Source of the DNA: Vibrio sp. CAU 1672
GTDB taxonomy: Bacteria; Pseudomonadota; Gammaproteobacteria; Enterobacterales; Vibrionaceae
Length of the DNA stretch: 64,000 nt
Reading direction: 5' to 3'
Assembly: GCF_029223195.1 (NCBI RefSeq)
Contig: NZ_JARHUF010000009.1
Coordinates: 112,948 to 176,947, forward strand
Under the pieces are notes generated by a model that saw only the letters and a list, made by a program, of their open reading frames with translations, ran no database searches and was not told the origin of the DNA. This document shows, in pieces, positions 37,909 through 47,309 of the stretch; position 1 is the stretch's first letter; the number at the start of each line of letters is the position of its first letter. The position numbers and the translations under genes are program-made.

Positions 37909-39138
37909 ATGGACTTAACAATTACGGTAACGGAGTTACGTTACGCACTCGACACCTTTTTCTTCCTTATTTCAGGTGCGTTGGTAATGTGGATGGCAGC
38001 CGGGTTTGCCATGCTGGAAGCGGGTTTGGTCCGCTCGAAAAACACCACTGAAATCCTGACCAAAAACTTTTGCCTTTACGCAATTGCTTGTACCACCTAT
38101 CTGCTGGTCGGCTATAACCTTATGTATGTCGGCAATGATGAAGGCGGCTGGCTGCCTTCCTTCGGCGCATTGATTGGTACCCAGGGGGAAGGGGCTGACC
38201 ACTCACTGGAATCGGACTTTTTCTTCCAGGTGGTATTTGTCGCAACCGCAATGTCTGTCGTCTCTGGTGCGGTGGCGGAACGTATGAAGCTTTGGTCTTT
38301 CCTGATCTTTTCCGCAGTATTAACGGCGTTTATCTACCCAATGGAAGGTTACTGGACATGGGGGGGGGGCTTCTTGTCAGAAGCAGGTTTTAGCGACTTC
38401 GCAGGCTCAGGTATTGTACACATGGCGGGGGCCGCCGCAGCGTTAGCCGGTGTTCTGTTGCTCGGCGCTCGTAAAGGTAAATACGGCAAAAACGGTGAAA
38501 TCTACCCAATTCCTGGTTCTAACATGCCACTGGCCACACTGGGTACCTTTATTCTCTGGTTCGGTTGGTTTGGCTTTAACGGCGGTTCTCAGTTGATGGT
38601 TTCTGACTTTGAAAACGCAACCGCGGTGGGGCAGATTTTCCTAAATACGAACGCGGCAGCAGCAGCAGGTGCAATTGCGGCACTACTGGTGTGTAAAACT
38701 ACCTGGGGTAAAGCGGATCTGACGATGATCCTTAACGGTGCGCTGGCCGGTCTGGTGGCGATCACTGCTGACCCTCTGTCTCCTTCACCATTGAATGCAC
38801 TGGCAATCGGTGCAGTCGCAGGAGCATTGGTGGTGTTTAGTATCATTGGCCTGGACAAGTTGAAGATTGATGATCCGGTCGGTGCTATCTCTGTACATGG
38901 TGTGTGTGGTTTCTTTGGCCTGATGGTGGTACCTCTGAGCAACGGTGATGCGACTTTCGGTGCCCAGCTTCTTGGAGCTGCAGTTATCTTTGCCTGGGTA
39001 TTCGGTGCAAGCTTAGTGGTATGGGCTGTCCTGAAGGCTACAGTGGGTATTCGTGTAACAGAAGAAGAAGAGATGGAAGGTATGGATATGCACGACTGTG
39101 GTGTAGGGGCCTACCCTGAGTTTGTCACGGTGAAATAG
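37909..39138 (+). CDS. amtB: Ammonium transporter AmtB/Amt family
   Basis: Inner-membrane ammonium channel of 409 residues. The start MDLTITVTELRYALDT at 37909 is used because GGAG lies upstream; the frame open from 37837 overlaps glnK. About eleven hydrophobic segments are visible. The conserved twin pore histidines are in the segments GSGIVHMAGAAAAL and SVHGVCGFFG, and the family signature near LEAGLVRSKNT is intact. The N terminus starts almost directly in TM1 without a cleavable signal, unlike E. coli AmtB. The C-terminal tail (EEEEMEGMDMHDCGVGAYPEF) is the GlnK-contact region. It is followed by a strong terminator. Confidence 0.95.
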   Translation: MDLTITVTELRYALDTFFFLISGALVMWMAAGFAMLEAGLVRSKNTTEILTKNFCLYAIACTTYLLVGYNLMYVGNDEGGWLPSFGALIGTQGEGADHSLESDFFFQVVFVATAMSVVSGAVAERMKLWSFLIFSAVLTAFIYPMEGYWTWGGGFLSEAGFSDFAGSGIVHMAGAAAALAGVLLLGARKGKYGKNGEIYPIPGSNMPLATLGTFILWFGWFGFNGGSQLMVSDFENATAVGQIFLNTNAAAAAGAIAALLVCKTTWGKADLTMILNGALAGLVAITADPLSPSPLNALAIGAVAGALVVFSIIGLDKLKIDDPVGAISVHGVCGFFGLMVVPLSNGDATFGAQLLGAAVIFAWVFGASLVVWAVLKATVGIRVTEEEEMEGMDMHDCGVGAYPEFVTVK

Positions 39139-39198
39139 CTCGTCACAATAGATCGCCATAATGTGATCTGATACAGACTTAACAACAAAACTATCAAA

Positions 39199-39228
39199 AG
39201 CCCGCTCACCTGAGCGGGTTTTTTTTTG
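39199..39228 (+). terminator. Rho-independent terminator of glnK-amtB
   Basis: CCCGCTCA and TGAGCGGG with a 2-nt loop, followed by a run of about ten T. Confidence 0.92.
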
Positions 39229-39272
39229 TTGGTTGATATTGTGTTCTAACTCAACATGAATATAATAACACA

Positions 39273-39291
39273 ACTGAGAAATATTATCATT
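39273..39291. promoter_or_regulatory. Fur box upstream of fbpA
   Basis: The minus strand reads AATGATAATATTTCTCAGT. Against the Vibrio-type Fur consensus AATGANAATNATTNTCATT this matches 14 of 16 defined positions. It lies 23 bp before the fbpA ATG, in a position to block the promoter when iron is sufficient. Confidence 0.7.
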
Positions 39292-39313
39292 ACAACACTT
39301 GAGGATTGACCCG

Positions 39314-40327
39314 ATGAAAAAAGTGCTGACTCTTTCTGCAATCGCGGGCGTACTGATTGCCCCAACCGCCATCGCAGCAGAAGAAGTGAACGTCTACTCT
39401 TACCGCCAACCTTTCCTGGTTGAACCAATGTTCAACGAGTTCACTAAAGAGACAGGCATCAAAGTAAACGTTAAGTTTGCTAAAAAAGGTTTAGCCGAAA
39501 AACTGGCCCAAGAAGGCGAGTACAGCCCGGCAGATGTGATACTGACTACGGATATCAGCCGCTTAGCCGAGTTAACTGACAGAAAGCTAGTCCAGCCTGT
39601 CGAAAGTGATGTGTTAGAGCAGAACATTCCTGCTCAGTACCAGGATACTGACAATGAGTGGTTCGCGTTAACCACACGTACCCGTAGTGTTTACTCTTCG
39701 CGCGACCGTGTTGGCCGTCTGGGGGAGGACTTTGACTATGCTGACCTGGCAAAGCCGGAGTTCAAGGGTAAGATCTGTACCCGCAGCGGTAAGCACCCGT
39801 ACAATGTCTCGCTGGTTTCTTCAATCATAGCACACAAGGGTGAAGCAGAAGCGAAAGCCTGGCTGGAAGGGGTGAAGGCCAATCTGGCGCGCAAACCTCA
39901 GGGCAACGACCGTGCTCAGGTGAAAGCGATCAAAGAAGGCTTGTGTGACGTATCTCTGGGTAACAGCTACTACCTGGGTAAGATGATCAATGACAAACAG
40001 CAGAAAGCATGGGCAGATGCGGTGTACATCAATTTCCCTAACCAGAACAGTACCGGTACGCACGTGAACATTTCTGGCATGGCGATGGCGAAGTACTCGC
40101 CGAACAAAGCCAATGCGGTCAAGTTGATGGAATTCCTGTCGGGTGATAAGGCGCAGAGCATGTATGCCGAAGTGAACTACGAGTACCCGGTGAAAGTGGG
40201 GGTGAAGCGTTCTGAGCTGGTGGCATCTTGGGGCGATTTTAAAGCCGACACGATTTCTCTCGACGAAATTGCCGAGTACCATGAAGCGGCGATCAAGTTG
40301 TTGGATGAAGTGAAGTTTGACCTGTAA
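39314..40327 (+). CDS. fbpA: Ferric iron ABC transporter, periplasmic Fe(III)-binding protein
   Basis: Captures Fe(III) in the periplasm for FbpBC. The start at 39314 (MKKVLTLSAIAGVLIAP) is preferred over the upstream TTG at 39299 because it gives a clean signal peptide (cleaved after AIA, about residue 21) and GAGG lies upstream. It has 337 residues. Ligand-region tyrosines typical of the FutA/FbpA fold are present, for example in SYRQPF and LGNSYYLGKM (the paired Tyr), and STGTHVNISG follows. It is the first gene of fbpABC, preceded by a Fur box. A hairpin lies after it, giving more FbpA than permease. Confidence 0.94.
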   Translation: MKKVLTLSAIAGVLIAPTAIAAEEVNVYSYRQPFLVEPMFNEFTKETGIKVNVKFAKKGLAEKLAQEGEYSPADVILTTDISRLAELTDRKLVQPVESDVLEQNIPAQYQDTDNEWFALTTRTRSVYSSRDRVGRLGEDFDYADLAKPEFKGKICTRSGKHPYNVSLVSSIIAHKGEAEAKAWLEGVKANLARKPQGNDRAQVKAIKEGLCDVSLGNSYYLGKMINDKQQKAWADAVYINFPNQNSTGTHVNISGMAMAKYSPNKANAVKLMEFLSGDKAQSMYAEVNYEYPVKVGVKRSELVASWGDFKADTISLDEIAEYHEAAIKLLDEVKFDL

Positions 40328-40353
40328 CTGTTCAGGCGAGATCTCGTTTACGC

Positions 40354-40401
40354 ACAACCTCAAGTCGTTCTGTCATGACCGGCTTGGGGTTGTGGTTTTT
40401 T
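40354..40401 (+). terminator. Intercistronic terminator/attenuator between fbpA and fbpB
   Basis: CAACCTCAAGTCG pairs imperfectly with CGGCTTGGGGTTG over a 12-nt loop and is followed by a T run. Partial termination here would favour the binding protein over the membrane and ATPase subunits. The 134 bp to fbpB may also hold a second promoter. Confidence 0.7.
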
Positions 40402-40535
40402 TAGCTCACGGCTTTGGACACAACAGCTTGAAGTCATTCGGGTATATAGGTATAAATACCCTTAATTTGTGAAAGGGATATGAGATTTATTTGCAAACGC
40501 ATTTAAGTTTCATACCGCCTCGTTGTAATTAGGCG

Positions 40536-42161
40536 ATGAAAGAAAGAAATTACCTATGGAAAACCAGTAGTGGAGTGCTCGCTTTGTTACTGGTTTTACC
40601 GATCTTAGCGATATTCACCACCGCTGTTGGCGAAACTAATGAGCTGTTCTCTCATTTGATCTCCACGGTCTTGCCTACCTACGCGTATAACACGATCGTG
40701 CTGGTCGTGGGTACCATGGTACTGTCTACCTTCTTTGGTATTCCAGCCGCTTGGGTGATGGCCATGTGCCGCATCCCCGGTGAACGTTTTTTGCAGTGGG
40801 CACTGGTGCTGCCGCTTGCGATGCCAGCGTATATTGTCGGTTATATTTTTACCGACTGGTTTGATTTTGCCGGACCGGTCCAGGTGTTGTTGCGTGATAT
40901 TACCGGCTGGGGGCCGGGGGAATACTGGTTCCCGGACATACGCACGCTCGGTGGTGCGGTTATCGTGCTGTCGCTGGTGCTATATCCCTATGTCTACCTG
41001 CTGTGCCGCGCTGCGTTTATGGAGCAGAATGTGTCGTTGCTTCAGTCTGCCCGGCTATTGAAGTGCTCTCCCTGGGAAAGTTTCCGTCGTATCTCATTGC
41101 CGTTAGTGCGCCCTTCTATTGCAGTCGGCCTGTCATTAGTGGCCATGGAAACGCTGGGGGATTTCGGCACCGTTAGCTACTTTGCCGTCAATACGCTGAC
41201 CACTGCGGTATACGATACTTGGCTGGGTTATTCCAGTTTAACGGCTGCCGCCAAGATTTCGGCCATAATGTTGTTGGTGGTGATCGTACTCCTCAGTTCA
41301 GAACGTTACAGCCGTCGCAGGCAGAAGTTATTCCAGAATCAGTTCAGTAGCCGTGAAGACTTTCGCTATGAGCTGCAAGGCTGGAAAAAATGGCTGGCGT
41401 TGGTCTGGTGCTGGGGGCTGGTGTGTGTGGCGTTTATTTTTCCGCTCGGGCAACTGCTAATTTACGCATACCAGTACTTTGCTCAGAGTTGGACCGCAGA
41501 GTTTCGCGAATACGCAGTCAACAGCCTCTCGGTGTCGTTTACCGCTGCGGTCATTGGTGTCGCGGTGGCGTTGGTTGTCAATTTCTGCCAGCGCGTGAAT
41601 CCGGGGCGCAAGAGCCTGGCGTTTATGCGTCTGTCGTCAATGGGCTACGCTGTTCCTGGTACTGTGCTGGCTATCGGAGTCATGGTGCCGGTGTTGTTTA
41701 TGGATCATATGGTGAACGACATTGCCAGCTATCTGGCCTGGAACCGGCCGGGGCTGATTTTTTCCGGCTCAATGTTTGCGCTGATATTCGCCATGGTGGT
41801 GCGTTTTTCTGCGGTCGCCATCGGCAGTATTGAGAGCAGTTTGAGTAAAGTCTCCCCATCGCTTGATATGGCGTCGAGAACTATGGGTTGTAATGCTAAT
41901 ACCATGCTGTGGCGGGTACATTTCCCGTTGGTCCGCCGGGGCGCGCTGATTGCAGGGTTGCTGGTGTTTATTGAGTCGATGAAAGAACTCAATGCCGCGC
42001 TACTGTTGCGCCCGTTTAATTTTGAAACCCTAGCAACCTATGTGTATAACTTCGCTTCTGACGAACACCTTGAACTGGCTGCTATGCCGGCGGTTTTGCT
42101 GGTGCTGGTTGGCTTGGTGCCTTTAGTTATTGTTAACCGTTCACTGGAGCATTCCCACTGA
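40536..42161 (+). CDS. fbpB: Ferric iron ABC transporter permease (fused two-domain)
   Basis: Inner-membrane permease of the Fe(III) importer, 541 residues with two tandem permease units of about six membrane helices each. Each unit carries an EAA-type coupling loop: LLQSARLLKCSPWESFRRISLP in the first, split here as seen, and MASRTMGCNANTMLWRVHFP in the second. It overlaps the fbpC start by one base (TGATG), so FbpB and FbpC are coupled. The start codon ATG at 40536 follows TTAGGCG, a weak ribosome-binding site. Confidence 0.93.
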   Translation: MKERNYLWKTSSGVLALLLVLPILAIFTTAVGETNELFSHLISTVLPTYAYNTIVLVVGTMVLSTFFGIPAAWVMAMCRIPGERFLQWALVLPLAMPAYIVGYIFTDWFDFAGPVQVLLRDITGWGPGEYWFPDIRTLGGAVIVLSLVLYPYVYLLCRAAFMEQNVSLLQSARLLKCSPWESFRRISLPLVRPSIAVGLSLVAMETLGDFGTVSYFAVNTLTTAVYDTWLGYSSLTAAAKISAIMLLVVIVLLSSERYSRRRQKLFQNQFSSREDFRYELQGWKKWLALVWCWGLVCVAFIFPLGQLLIYAYQYFAQSWTAEFREYAVNSLSVSFTAAVIGVAVALVVNFCQRVNPGRKSLAFMRLSSMGYAVPGTVLAIGVMVPVLFMDHMVNDIASYLAWNRPGLIFSGSMFALIFAMVVRFSAVAIGSIESSLSKVSPSLDMASRTMGCNANTMLWRVHFPLVRRGALIAGLLVFIESMKELNAALLLRPFNFETLATYVYNFASDEHLELAAMPAVLLVLVGLVPLVIVNRSLEHSH

Positions 42162-43192
42162 TGAGCTGCGCATTATCGATTAAAAATCTGACCTGTAAAT
42201 ACGATGAGCAGACAACGGTGCTCGAATCATTATCACTGGAAGTCGAGCAGGGTGAGATCGTCTGCCTGTTGGGAGCCAGTGGCTGTGGTAAAACTACGCT
42301 GTTGAAAGCGATCGCCGGTCTGCTTCCTCTTAGCTCCGGCACCATGAGTCTGAATTGTACCCTGATCGATGACGGAGATAACTGGTTGCCGCCCGAGCAA
42401 CGCAATATTGGCATGATCTTTCAGGACTACGCGCTGTTTCCTCACTTGACGGTCGCGCAGAATATCGCGTTTGGTCTGCGTGAACTACCTGGGGCGGAAC
42501 AAAGAGACAAAGTTGAGGAAATGTTAGAGCTGGTGCATTTGTCCGGGTATGGCGAGCGTTACCCGCACCAGCTTTCAGGGGGCCAGCAGCAGCGTGTCGC
42601 CATTGCCCGTTCTCTGGCATACAAACCGGATCTTTTGCTGTTGGATGAACCGTTTTCCAATATTGATACCCAAGTCCGCCATGAGTTGATCGCTGAAATT
42701 CGTAAGATTTTCAAGGCGCAGGGCGTGACGGCCATTTTCGTGACTCACAGTCGTGAAGAGGCGTTTGCCTTCTCGGATAAGATGGCAGTGATGAACCATG
42801 GGGTGATTGAGCAGTACGGCACCGCAAGCGAGCTTTATTACCAGCCATCGAGTAAGTTCGTGGCGGATTTCCTCGGTGGAGGCAGTTATTTACGCGCCAA
42901 ACGGGTGTCTGAAACCGGTTTTGATACTGAGCTGGGGCTGATTGAGGCAACCGCGCAGCATCCTATCGAACTGGGCACCGGATGCGAGCTATTGCTCCGG
43001 CCTCAACATGTGCAAATCAGTGCCGCCGAGGATAGCAGTGTGACGGTCACTGAACAACAGTTTATGGGCGATCACTGCCGCTACGTTATTGATGTTCAGG
43101 GCAGTTTATTGCTGGCGACTTCTTCTGAGCCTTTGAATATTGGCCAGCCTGTAGCGGTTAAAGTAGAAACCCTGGGCGTGCTGGCTTTCTAA
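42161..43192 (+). CDS. fbpC: Ferric iron ABC transporter ATP-binding protein
   Basis: ATPase of the Fe(III) importer, 343 residues. Walker [13 protein letters not shown] lies near residues 36-47. The Q-loop [13 protein letters not shown], the signature [15 protein letters not shown], Walker [13 protein letters not shown] and the switch VTHSREEA follow. A C-terminal regulatory TOBE-like domain (about 240-343) includes [10 protein letters not shown]. The gene overlaps fbpB by one base and is convergent with the phosphohexomutase gene; a terminator lies between them. Confidence 0.94.
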   Translation: MSCALSIKNLTCKYDEQTTVLESLSLEVEQGEIVCLLGASGCGKTTLLKAIAGLLPLSSGTMSLNCTLIDDGDNWLPPEQRNIGMIFQDYALFPHLTVAQNIAFGLRELPGAEQRDKVEEMLELVHLSGYGERYPHQLSGGQQQRVAIARSLAYKPDLLLLDEPFSNIDTQVRHELIAEIRKIFKAQGVTAIFVTHSREEAFAFSDKMAVMNHGVIEQYGTASELYYQPSSKFVADFLGGGSYLRAKRVSETGFDTELGLIEATAQHPIELGTGCELLLRPQHVQISAAEDSSVTVTEQQFMGDHCRYVIDVQGSLLLATSSEPLNIGQPVAVKVETLGVLAF

Positions 43193-43201
43193 CGCTTAGG
43201 C

Positions 43202-43227
43202 AAAAAAGCCCGGCAATCGTGCCGGGC
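43202..43227. terminator. Terminator between fbpC and the chb operon end
   Basis: GCCCGGC (43208-43214) and GCCGGGC (43221-43227) form the stem. The A run at 43202-43207 becomes a T run on the minus strand, so it terminates the chb operon. A second stem GGTGCC/GGCACC lies just before the last gene's stop. Confidence 0.82.
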
Positions 43228-43276
43228 AACTGTTCTTCACCTATAGGTTTGGTGCCCGGAGCAGGCACCGGGGCAG

Positions 43277-44689
43277 TTACAAAGACAGAAAACCTTTGAA
43301 CTGTTGAAGAACACGTTCTGCCGTGTCTTTATCTTGCATTTCGGCAAAGATGCGTAACAGAGGCTCAGTGCCAGAGAAGCGGGCGATGATCCAACCGCCG
43401 TTCTTGAAGTACACTTTCGCACCATCGTCGTAGCTGACTTTTTCGATTTCAAACTCAAACTCAGGCAACTGCTTTTCAACATAAATCTTGTTGAACAATA
43501 CTTCTTTTTGCGCCGGTTTGAACTTGCAATCGCCTTCAGCCATGTATGCATAGCCGTACTTACCGTAGATTTCATCCAGCAACTCAGAAAGCTTTTTGCC
43601 AGTTACTGAAATCATTTCTACCAACAGGCTGGAAGCGAATACGCCGTCTTTACCTTTGATGTGACCGCGAATAGTTAGACCGCCAGAGCTTTCGCCACCA
43701 ATCAATGAATCGTCAGCTTCCATTTGAGAGCTGATGTGCTTAAAGCCTACTGGAACCTCAAAACACTGCTCACCATGATCGGCGGCGATTTTATCCAGCA
43801 AGTGGGTGGTGGCGAGGTTACGTACTACCGAACCCTTCCAGCCTTTGTATTCCAACAGGTAGTAGTACAGCAGGATCAGTACTTCATTGGGATGAATGAA
43901 GTGGCCTTTCTCGTCGATAATCCCCAGCCGGTCAGCATCCCCGTCGGTACCGATACCGATGTCGTAGCCTTCATGGGCGACAAGGTGCATCAACCGGTAC
44001 AGTGTGGCAGCGCTGGGTGACGGCATTAACCCGCCAAAATCGGGATTTTTACCATCGTGGATCACGTCCACTTCACAGCGGCCGTTGATCAGGACGGTTT
44101 GCAGGGCATTTTTTGCCACGCCAAACATTGGGTCAATCAGGACCCGCAGGTTGGCTTTTTTGATCGCTTCAATGTCGATAAAGTCGATGATGGAGTCGAC
44201 AAACTCGTTCATTGGGTTGATCACTTGGATCAGTTTGTCTTCAACCGCTTGTTCAAAGTCGACGCTTTTTACGTCTTGTGCGGTTAACGTTGATATTTGT
44301 GATTCGATTTTTTGTGTGATGATTTCATCAGCGTCACGACCGCCTTCAATGAAGACTTTAATGCCGTTGTAATCCGCCGGGTTGTGCGATGCAGTAATGC
44401 ATGCTGAGTAAGCACAGCCCATTTCCTTCGCTTTGAACATCACGATAGGGGTCGGAACAAATTTATCGATGAAGCTGACCACAATGCCGTTTGCAGCTAA
44501 TACTTCAGCGAACCAACGACCAGCCTTATCAGAAAGAAAGCGACGGTCATAGCCAATCACAAAGCCACGATCAGCTACGGATTCGTTGTTCGTAATATTT
44601 GCGACTGCCTGAGCAACTAAACGTACATTATCTTTAGTGAATTCCTCACCGATAAATGCACGCCAGCCACCTGTACCAAATTTGATCAT
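43277..44689 (-). CDS. Phosphohexomutase of the chb operon (probable GlcNAc-1-P to GlcNAc-6-P mutase)
   Basis: Alpha-D-phosphohexomutase of 470 residues. The start MIKFGTGGWRAFIG at 44689 gives the normal family N terminus; the 12 upstream codons are not family-like. Catalytic serine loop TASHNPADYNG, metal-binding loop GTDGDADRLG, sugar-binding loop GGESSGGL and phosphate-binding RFSGTEPLLR are all present. It is the last gene of the chb operon. The GH94 enzyme upstream releases GlcNAc-1-phosphate, so conversion to the 6-phosphate is the sensible role, although relatives act on glucose or mannose phosphates. It corresponds by position to V. cholerae VC0611. Confidence 0.9.
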   Translation of the reverse strand: MIKFGTGGWRAFIGEEFTKDNVRLVAQAVANITNNESVADRGFVIGYDRRFLSDKAGRWFAEVLAANGIVVSFIDKFVPTPIVMFKAKEMGCAYSACITASHNPADYNGIKVFIEGGRDADEIITQKIESQISTLTAQDVKSVDFEQAVEDKLIQVINPMNEFVDSIIDFIDIEAIKKANLRVLIDPMFGVAKNALQTVLINGRCEVDVIHDGKNPDFGGLMPSPSAATLYRLMHLVAHEGYDIGIGTDGDADRLGIIDEKGHFIHPNEVLILLYYYLLEYKGWKGSVVRNLATTHLLDKIAADHGEQCFEVPVGFKHISSQMEADDSLIGGESSGGLTIRGHIKGKDGVFASSLLVEMISVTGKKLSELLDEIYGKYGYAYMAEGDCKFKPAQKEVLFNKIYVEKQLPEFEFEIEKVSYDDGAKVYFKNGGWIIARFSGTEPLLRIFAEMQDKDTAERVLQQFKGFLSL

Positions 44690-44785
44690 AATTCGATCCT
44701 CGAGAAGAGCGGAATCCCACCGCATCTTAAATCTTTGCTAGCGAACCGATGCACTGATCAAACTCAAGTGCACCGGATAAATCAA

Positions 44786-44809
44786 AAGGGGAGAAGGACT
44801 CCCCTAAAA
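44786..44809 (-). terminator. Hairpin between chbP and the phosphohexomutase gene
   Basis: On the minus strand TAGGGGAG pairs with CTCCCC(T) over TCCTT and is followed by TTTTGATTTAT. It is probably an attenuator or processing structure inside the operon, since the mutase gene starts 97 bp further on. Confidence 0.55.
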
Positions 44810-44814
44810 GATGA

Positions 44815-47223
44815 TTAACCTAGAGTAACGATAACTTCGTTTACTGAACCTTCAGCTTGAACTGGTACCGATGTACCATTTACCGCTTCACCGTTCACTG
44901 TAATTGACTTAACGCCTTTGCTTACTGAGTCTGGGTTGACCACTTTGATGTGGTATGTTGCCCCCAGCCACTGGCGAGTGACGTCAAACCCCGGCCAGTC
45001 GGTTGGGATGCACGGGTCGATAGTCAGACCATCGAATCCGGTGCGTACACCAAGGATAAAGTTGGTGACCGCAAAGTAGGCCCAGCCAGAGGCTCCGGTC
45101 AGCCACGGGTGGTTGGCGCGGCCGTGATCCTGATGGTCACGGCCCATCACGAACTGCACGTATGAATAAGGCTCAGCAATGCGTTTTTCGATGATGTCGT
45201 TTTGGTTGTAGGGATTGAGTGCGTCATAGAATTTCATTGCACGGTCACCCCGGCCCAGTTTCGCTTCCGCTACCCAAGCCCATGGATTTGGATGCGAGAA
45301 GATTGCGCCGTTTTCTTTTACGCCTTGGTAAACGCGAGTGACGAAGCCGATGTCATCGTTTGGTGTCGCGAATGACGGTGAATTTAGGTGTAAGCCGTAT
45401 TCAGAGAACAGGTTCTCGTCGACTGCATCCATCGCTTTCTCACCACGTTCCTGAGACACCGCACCAGACAGAACCGCCAGAGTGTTTGACTCTAGGTGGA
45501 CACGGCCTTCTTTTTGTTGCGCTGTACCGATCTTGTCACCATTCTTGGTCAGGCCGCGGATGTACCAGCCGCCTTCGTCGTCCCAAAGGTGGGTTTCACA
45601 CGCTTCACGAACGTTGGCTGCCATTTCAGTGTATTTCTCAACGTCCGCGTCTTTGCCCAGGTATTTGGCCAGATCGATGAACTCTTGCAGTGCCCAGAAG
45701 TGTAGGAAAGACACCATTGAAGACTCGCCACCACCTAGGTTCAGGCAGTCGTTCCAGTCGGCACGCAGGCCTTTACAGATACCGGTTTGACCTACGTATT
45801 CAGCCGAGAAATTCAGTGCGGCTTTCATGTGGTCATAAACCGTTGCATCGCCGCCATCTGCGTAAGGGATCACTTCGTCGAAGAAGCTGTGCTCACCGGT
45901 TTCCATCACGTACTTACAGATGGTTGGTACCAGCCACAGGTGGTCATCAGAACAGGTGTCTTCGATACCGTGGATCTTATCTTCATCAGACGGAGTAGGA
46001 ACAACCGTTGGCGATTTGGAGGGTTTAACGTCTGCCTTCTCTGGATCGAACCAGTCGGGATCGAATAGGTGCAGGCCGTAACCCGCTTTCACCTGACCAC
46101 GTAGCAAGTCAACGATACGCTTGCGCGTCATGGCCGGGTTAGCATGAGGGACTGAAATTGCATCTTGTGCCGTGTCGCGGTAACCAAGACCAGTACGGCC
46201 ACCGACTTCGATGAATGAAGCAAAACGAGACCACACCACACAGGTTTCCGCTTGGTATAGCGTCCAGGCGTTGATCATGGTGTCCAGGCCTTCGTTTGGC
46301 GATGTCACTTGGAATTTGCCACAGCGCTCATCCCAGTGTGCTTTAATACCTGCGAATGCATTGTCGACTTCTGCCAGATCTTGGTATTTCGCACGCAGAC
46401 GCTCACCGTTGCCTTTACCGATACCTAGGATGTAAGCGAAGCGAACTTCTTCTCCTGGTTGGATAGTGAATAGCTTGTGCAGAGAGCCACAGTGGTTGTA
46501 ACAGGTTTGCGCGGTGTTGAAACACTTACCTTGTTCTACCGCTAACGGGTTGGCTTCGTCACGGTAAAGGCCGAGGAAGCTGTCACGCTGGCCGTCGTAT
46601 GAATCTGGATCAAACGTTGAAGCAAGGTAGTAAAAGCCTTCGAAGTCGTTGGTGTTGTAGTACAGGTTGTACTCAATTACGCCTTCGTTGTATGCCGTCC
46701 CCGCAGAGTACAGAGACATCTGATGGTTTTGGTTATCAGATTGAATGTGGCTGAACGAGAACTCAACAAATGAGAATGCACTGATGGTACGTGGTTTGTC
46801 AGAGGTGTTCTTAATTACCACATCCCATATTTCAGCATCTTCACCCTTTGGTACAAACAGGGTTTTGGTTGCGGTGATGCCGTTGTATTCACACTTGAAC
46901 TTAGAGTATGACAAACCATGACGCACTTCGTAGTTGGCTTCATCCAGACTTTTGGCTACCGGCTGCCATGAAATTGACCAGTAATCACCGGTTTCATCAT
47001 CACGCAGGTAAACATAGTGCCCAGGGCGGTCGAATGTCGCGTTGGGACGGAATTTAGTAACACGGTTGTATTCTGGAGAGTTGTAGAACGAGTAGCCACC
47101 CGCGTTGTGCGAGATAACGGTACAGAACTTTTCAGTACCCAGGTAGTTGGTCCATGGTGCCGGTACGTCAGGGCGAGTGATGACGTATTCACGATTCTCG
47201 TTATCGAAATAGCCGTATTTCAT
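44815..47223 (-). CDS. chbP: N,N'-diacetylchitobiose phosphorylase (GH94)
   Basis: Cytosolic inverting phosphorylase: (GlcNAc)2 plus phosphate gives GlcNAc-1-phosphate and GlcNAc, saving ATP. It has 802 residues, about the length of the Vibrio proteolyticus enzyme. An N-terminal beta-sandwich (1-275) precedes an (alpha/alpha)6 catalytic barrel. The general acid is Asp492 in DWNDCLNLGGGESS, the position known for the family. Phosphate-site residues around RTGLGYRDTAQDA and HHLW-like segments (SDDHLWLVPT) are present. It lies in the chb operon between the mutase and the GH20 gene. Confidence 0.95.
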   Translation of the reverse strand: MKYGYFDNENREYVITRPDVPAPWTNYLGTEKFCTVISHNAGGYSFYNSPEYNRVTKFRPNATFDRPGHYVYLRDDETGDYWSISWQPVAKSLDEANYEVRHGLSYSKFKCEYNGITATKTLFVPKGEDAEIWDVVIKNTSDKPRTISAFSFVEFSFSHIQSDNQNHQMSLYSAGTAYNEGVIEYNLYYNTNDFEGFYYLASTFDPDSYDGQRDSFLGLYRDEANPLAVEQGKCFNTAQTCYNHCGSLHKLFTIQPGEEVRFAYILGIGKGNGERLRAKYQDLAEVDNAFAGIKAHWDERCGKFQVTSPNEGLDTMINAWTLYQAETCVVWSRFASFIEVGGRTGLGYRDTAQDAISVPHANPAMTRKRIVDLLRGQVKAGYGLHLFDPDWFDPEKADVKPSKSPTVVPTPSDEDKIHGIEDTCSDDHLWLVPTICKYVMETGEHSFFDEVIPYADGGDATVYDHMKAALNFSAEYVGQTGICKGLRADWNDCLNLGGGESSMVSFLHFWALQEFIDLAKYLGKDADVEKYTEMAANVREACETHLWDDEGGWYIRGLTKNGDKIGTAQQKEGRVHLESNTLAVLSGAVSQERGEKAMDAVDENLFSEYGLHLNSPSFATPNDDIGFVTRVYQGVKENGAIFSHPNPWAWVAEAKLGRGDRAMKFYDALNPYNQNDIIEKRIAEPYSYVQFVMGRDHQDHGRANHPWLTGASGWAYFAVTNFILGVRTGFDGLTIDPCIPTDWPGFDVTRQWLGATYHIKVVNPDSVSKGVKSITVNGEAVNGTSVPVQAEGSVNEVIVTLG

Positions 47224-47309
47224 TTGTGTATTTCCTTTTAACTAAGCTGCGCCTGCAGCCATAAATTTAAAAACTCTTTAAGCGCGATGTATCAGCATCT
47301 GGCTTGGTA

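Noticed and set aside
44815..47223. Several plus-strand frames (for example 45360-45998) opposite the chitobiose phosphorylase gene
   Set aside because: Shadow frames of a high-codon-bias gene, with no own signals.
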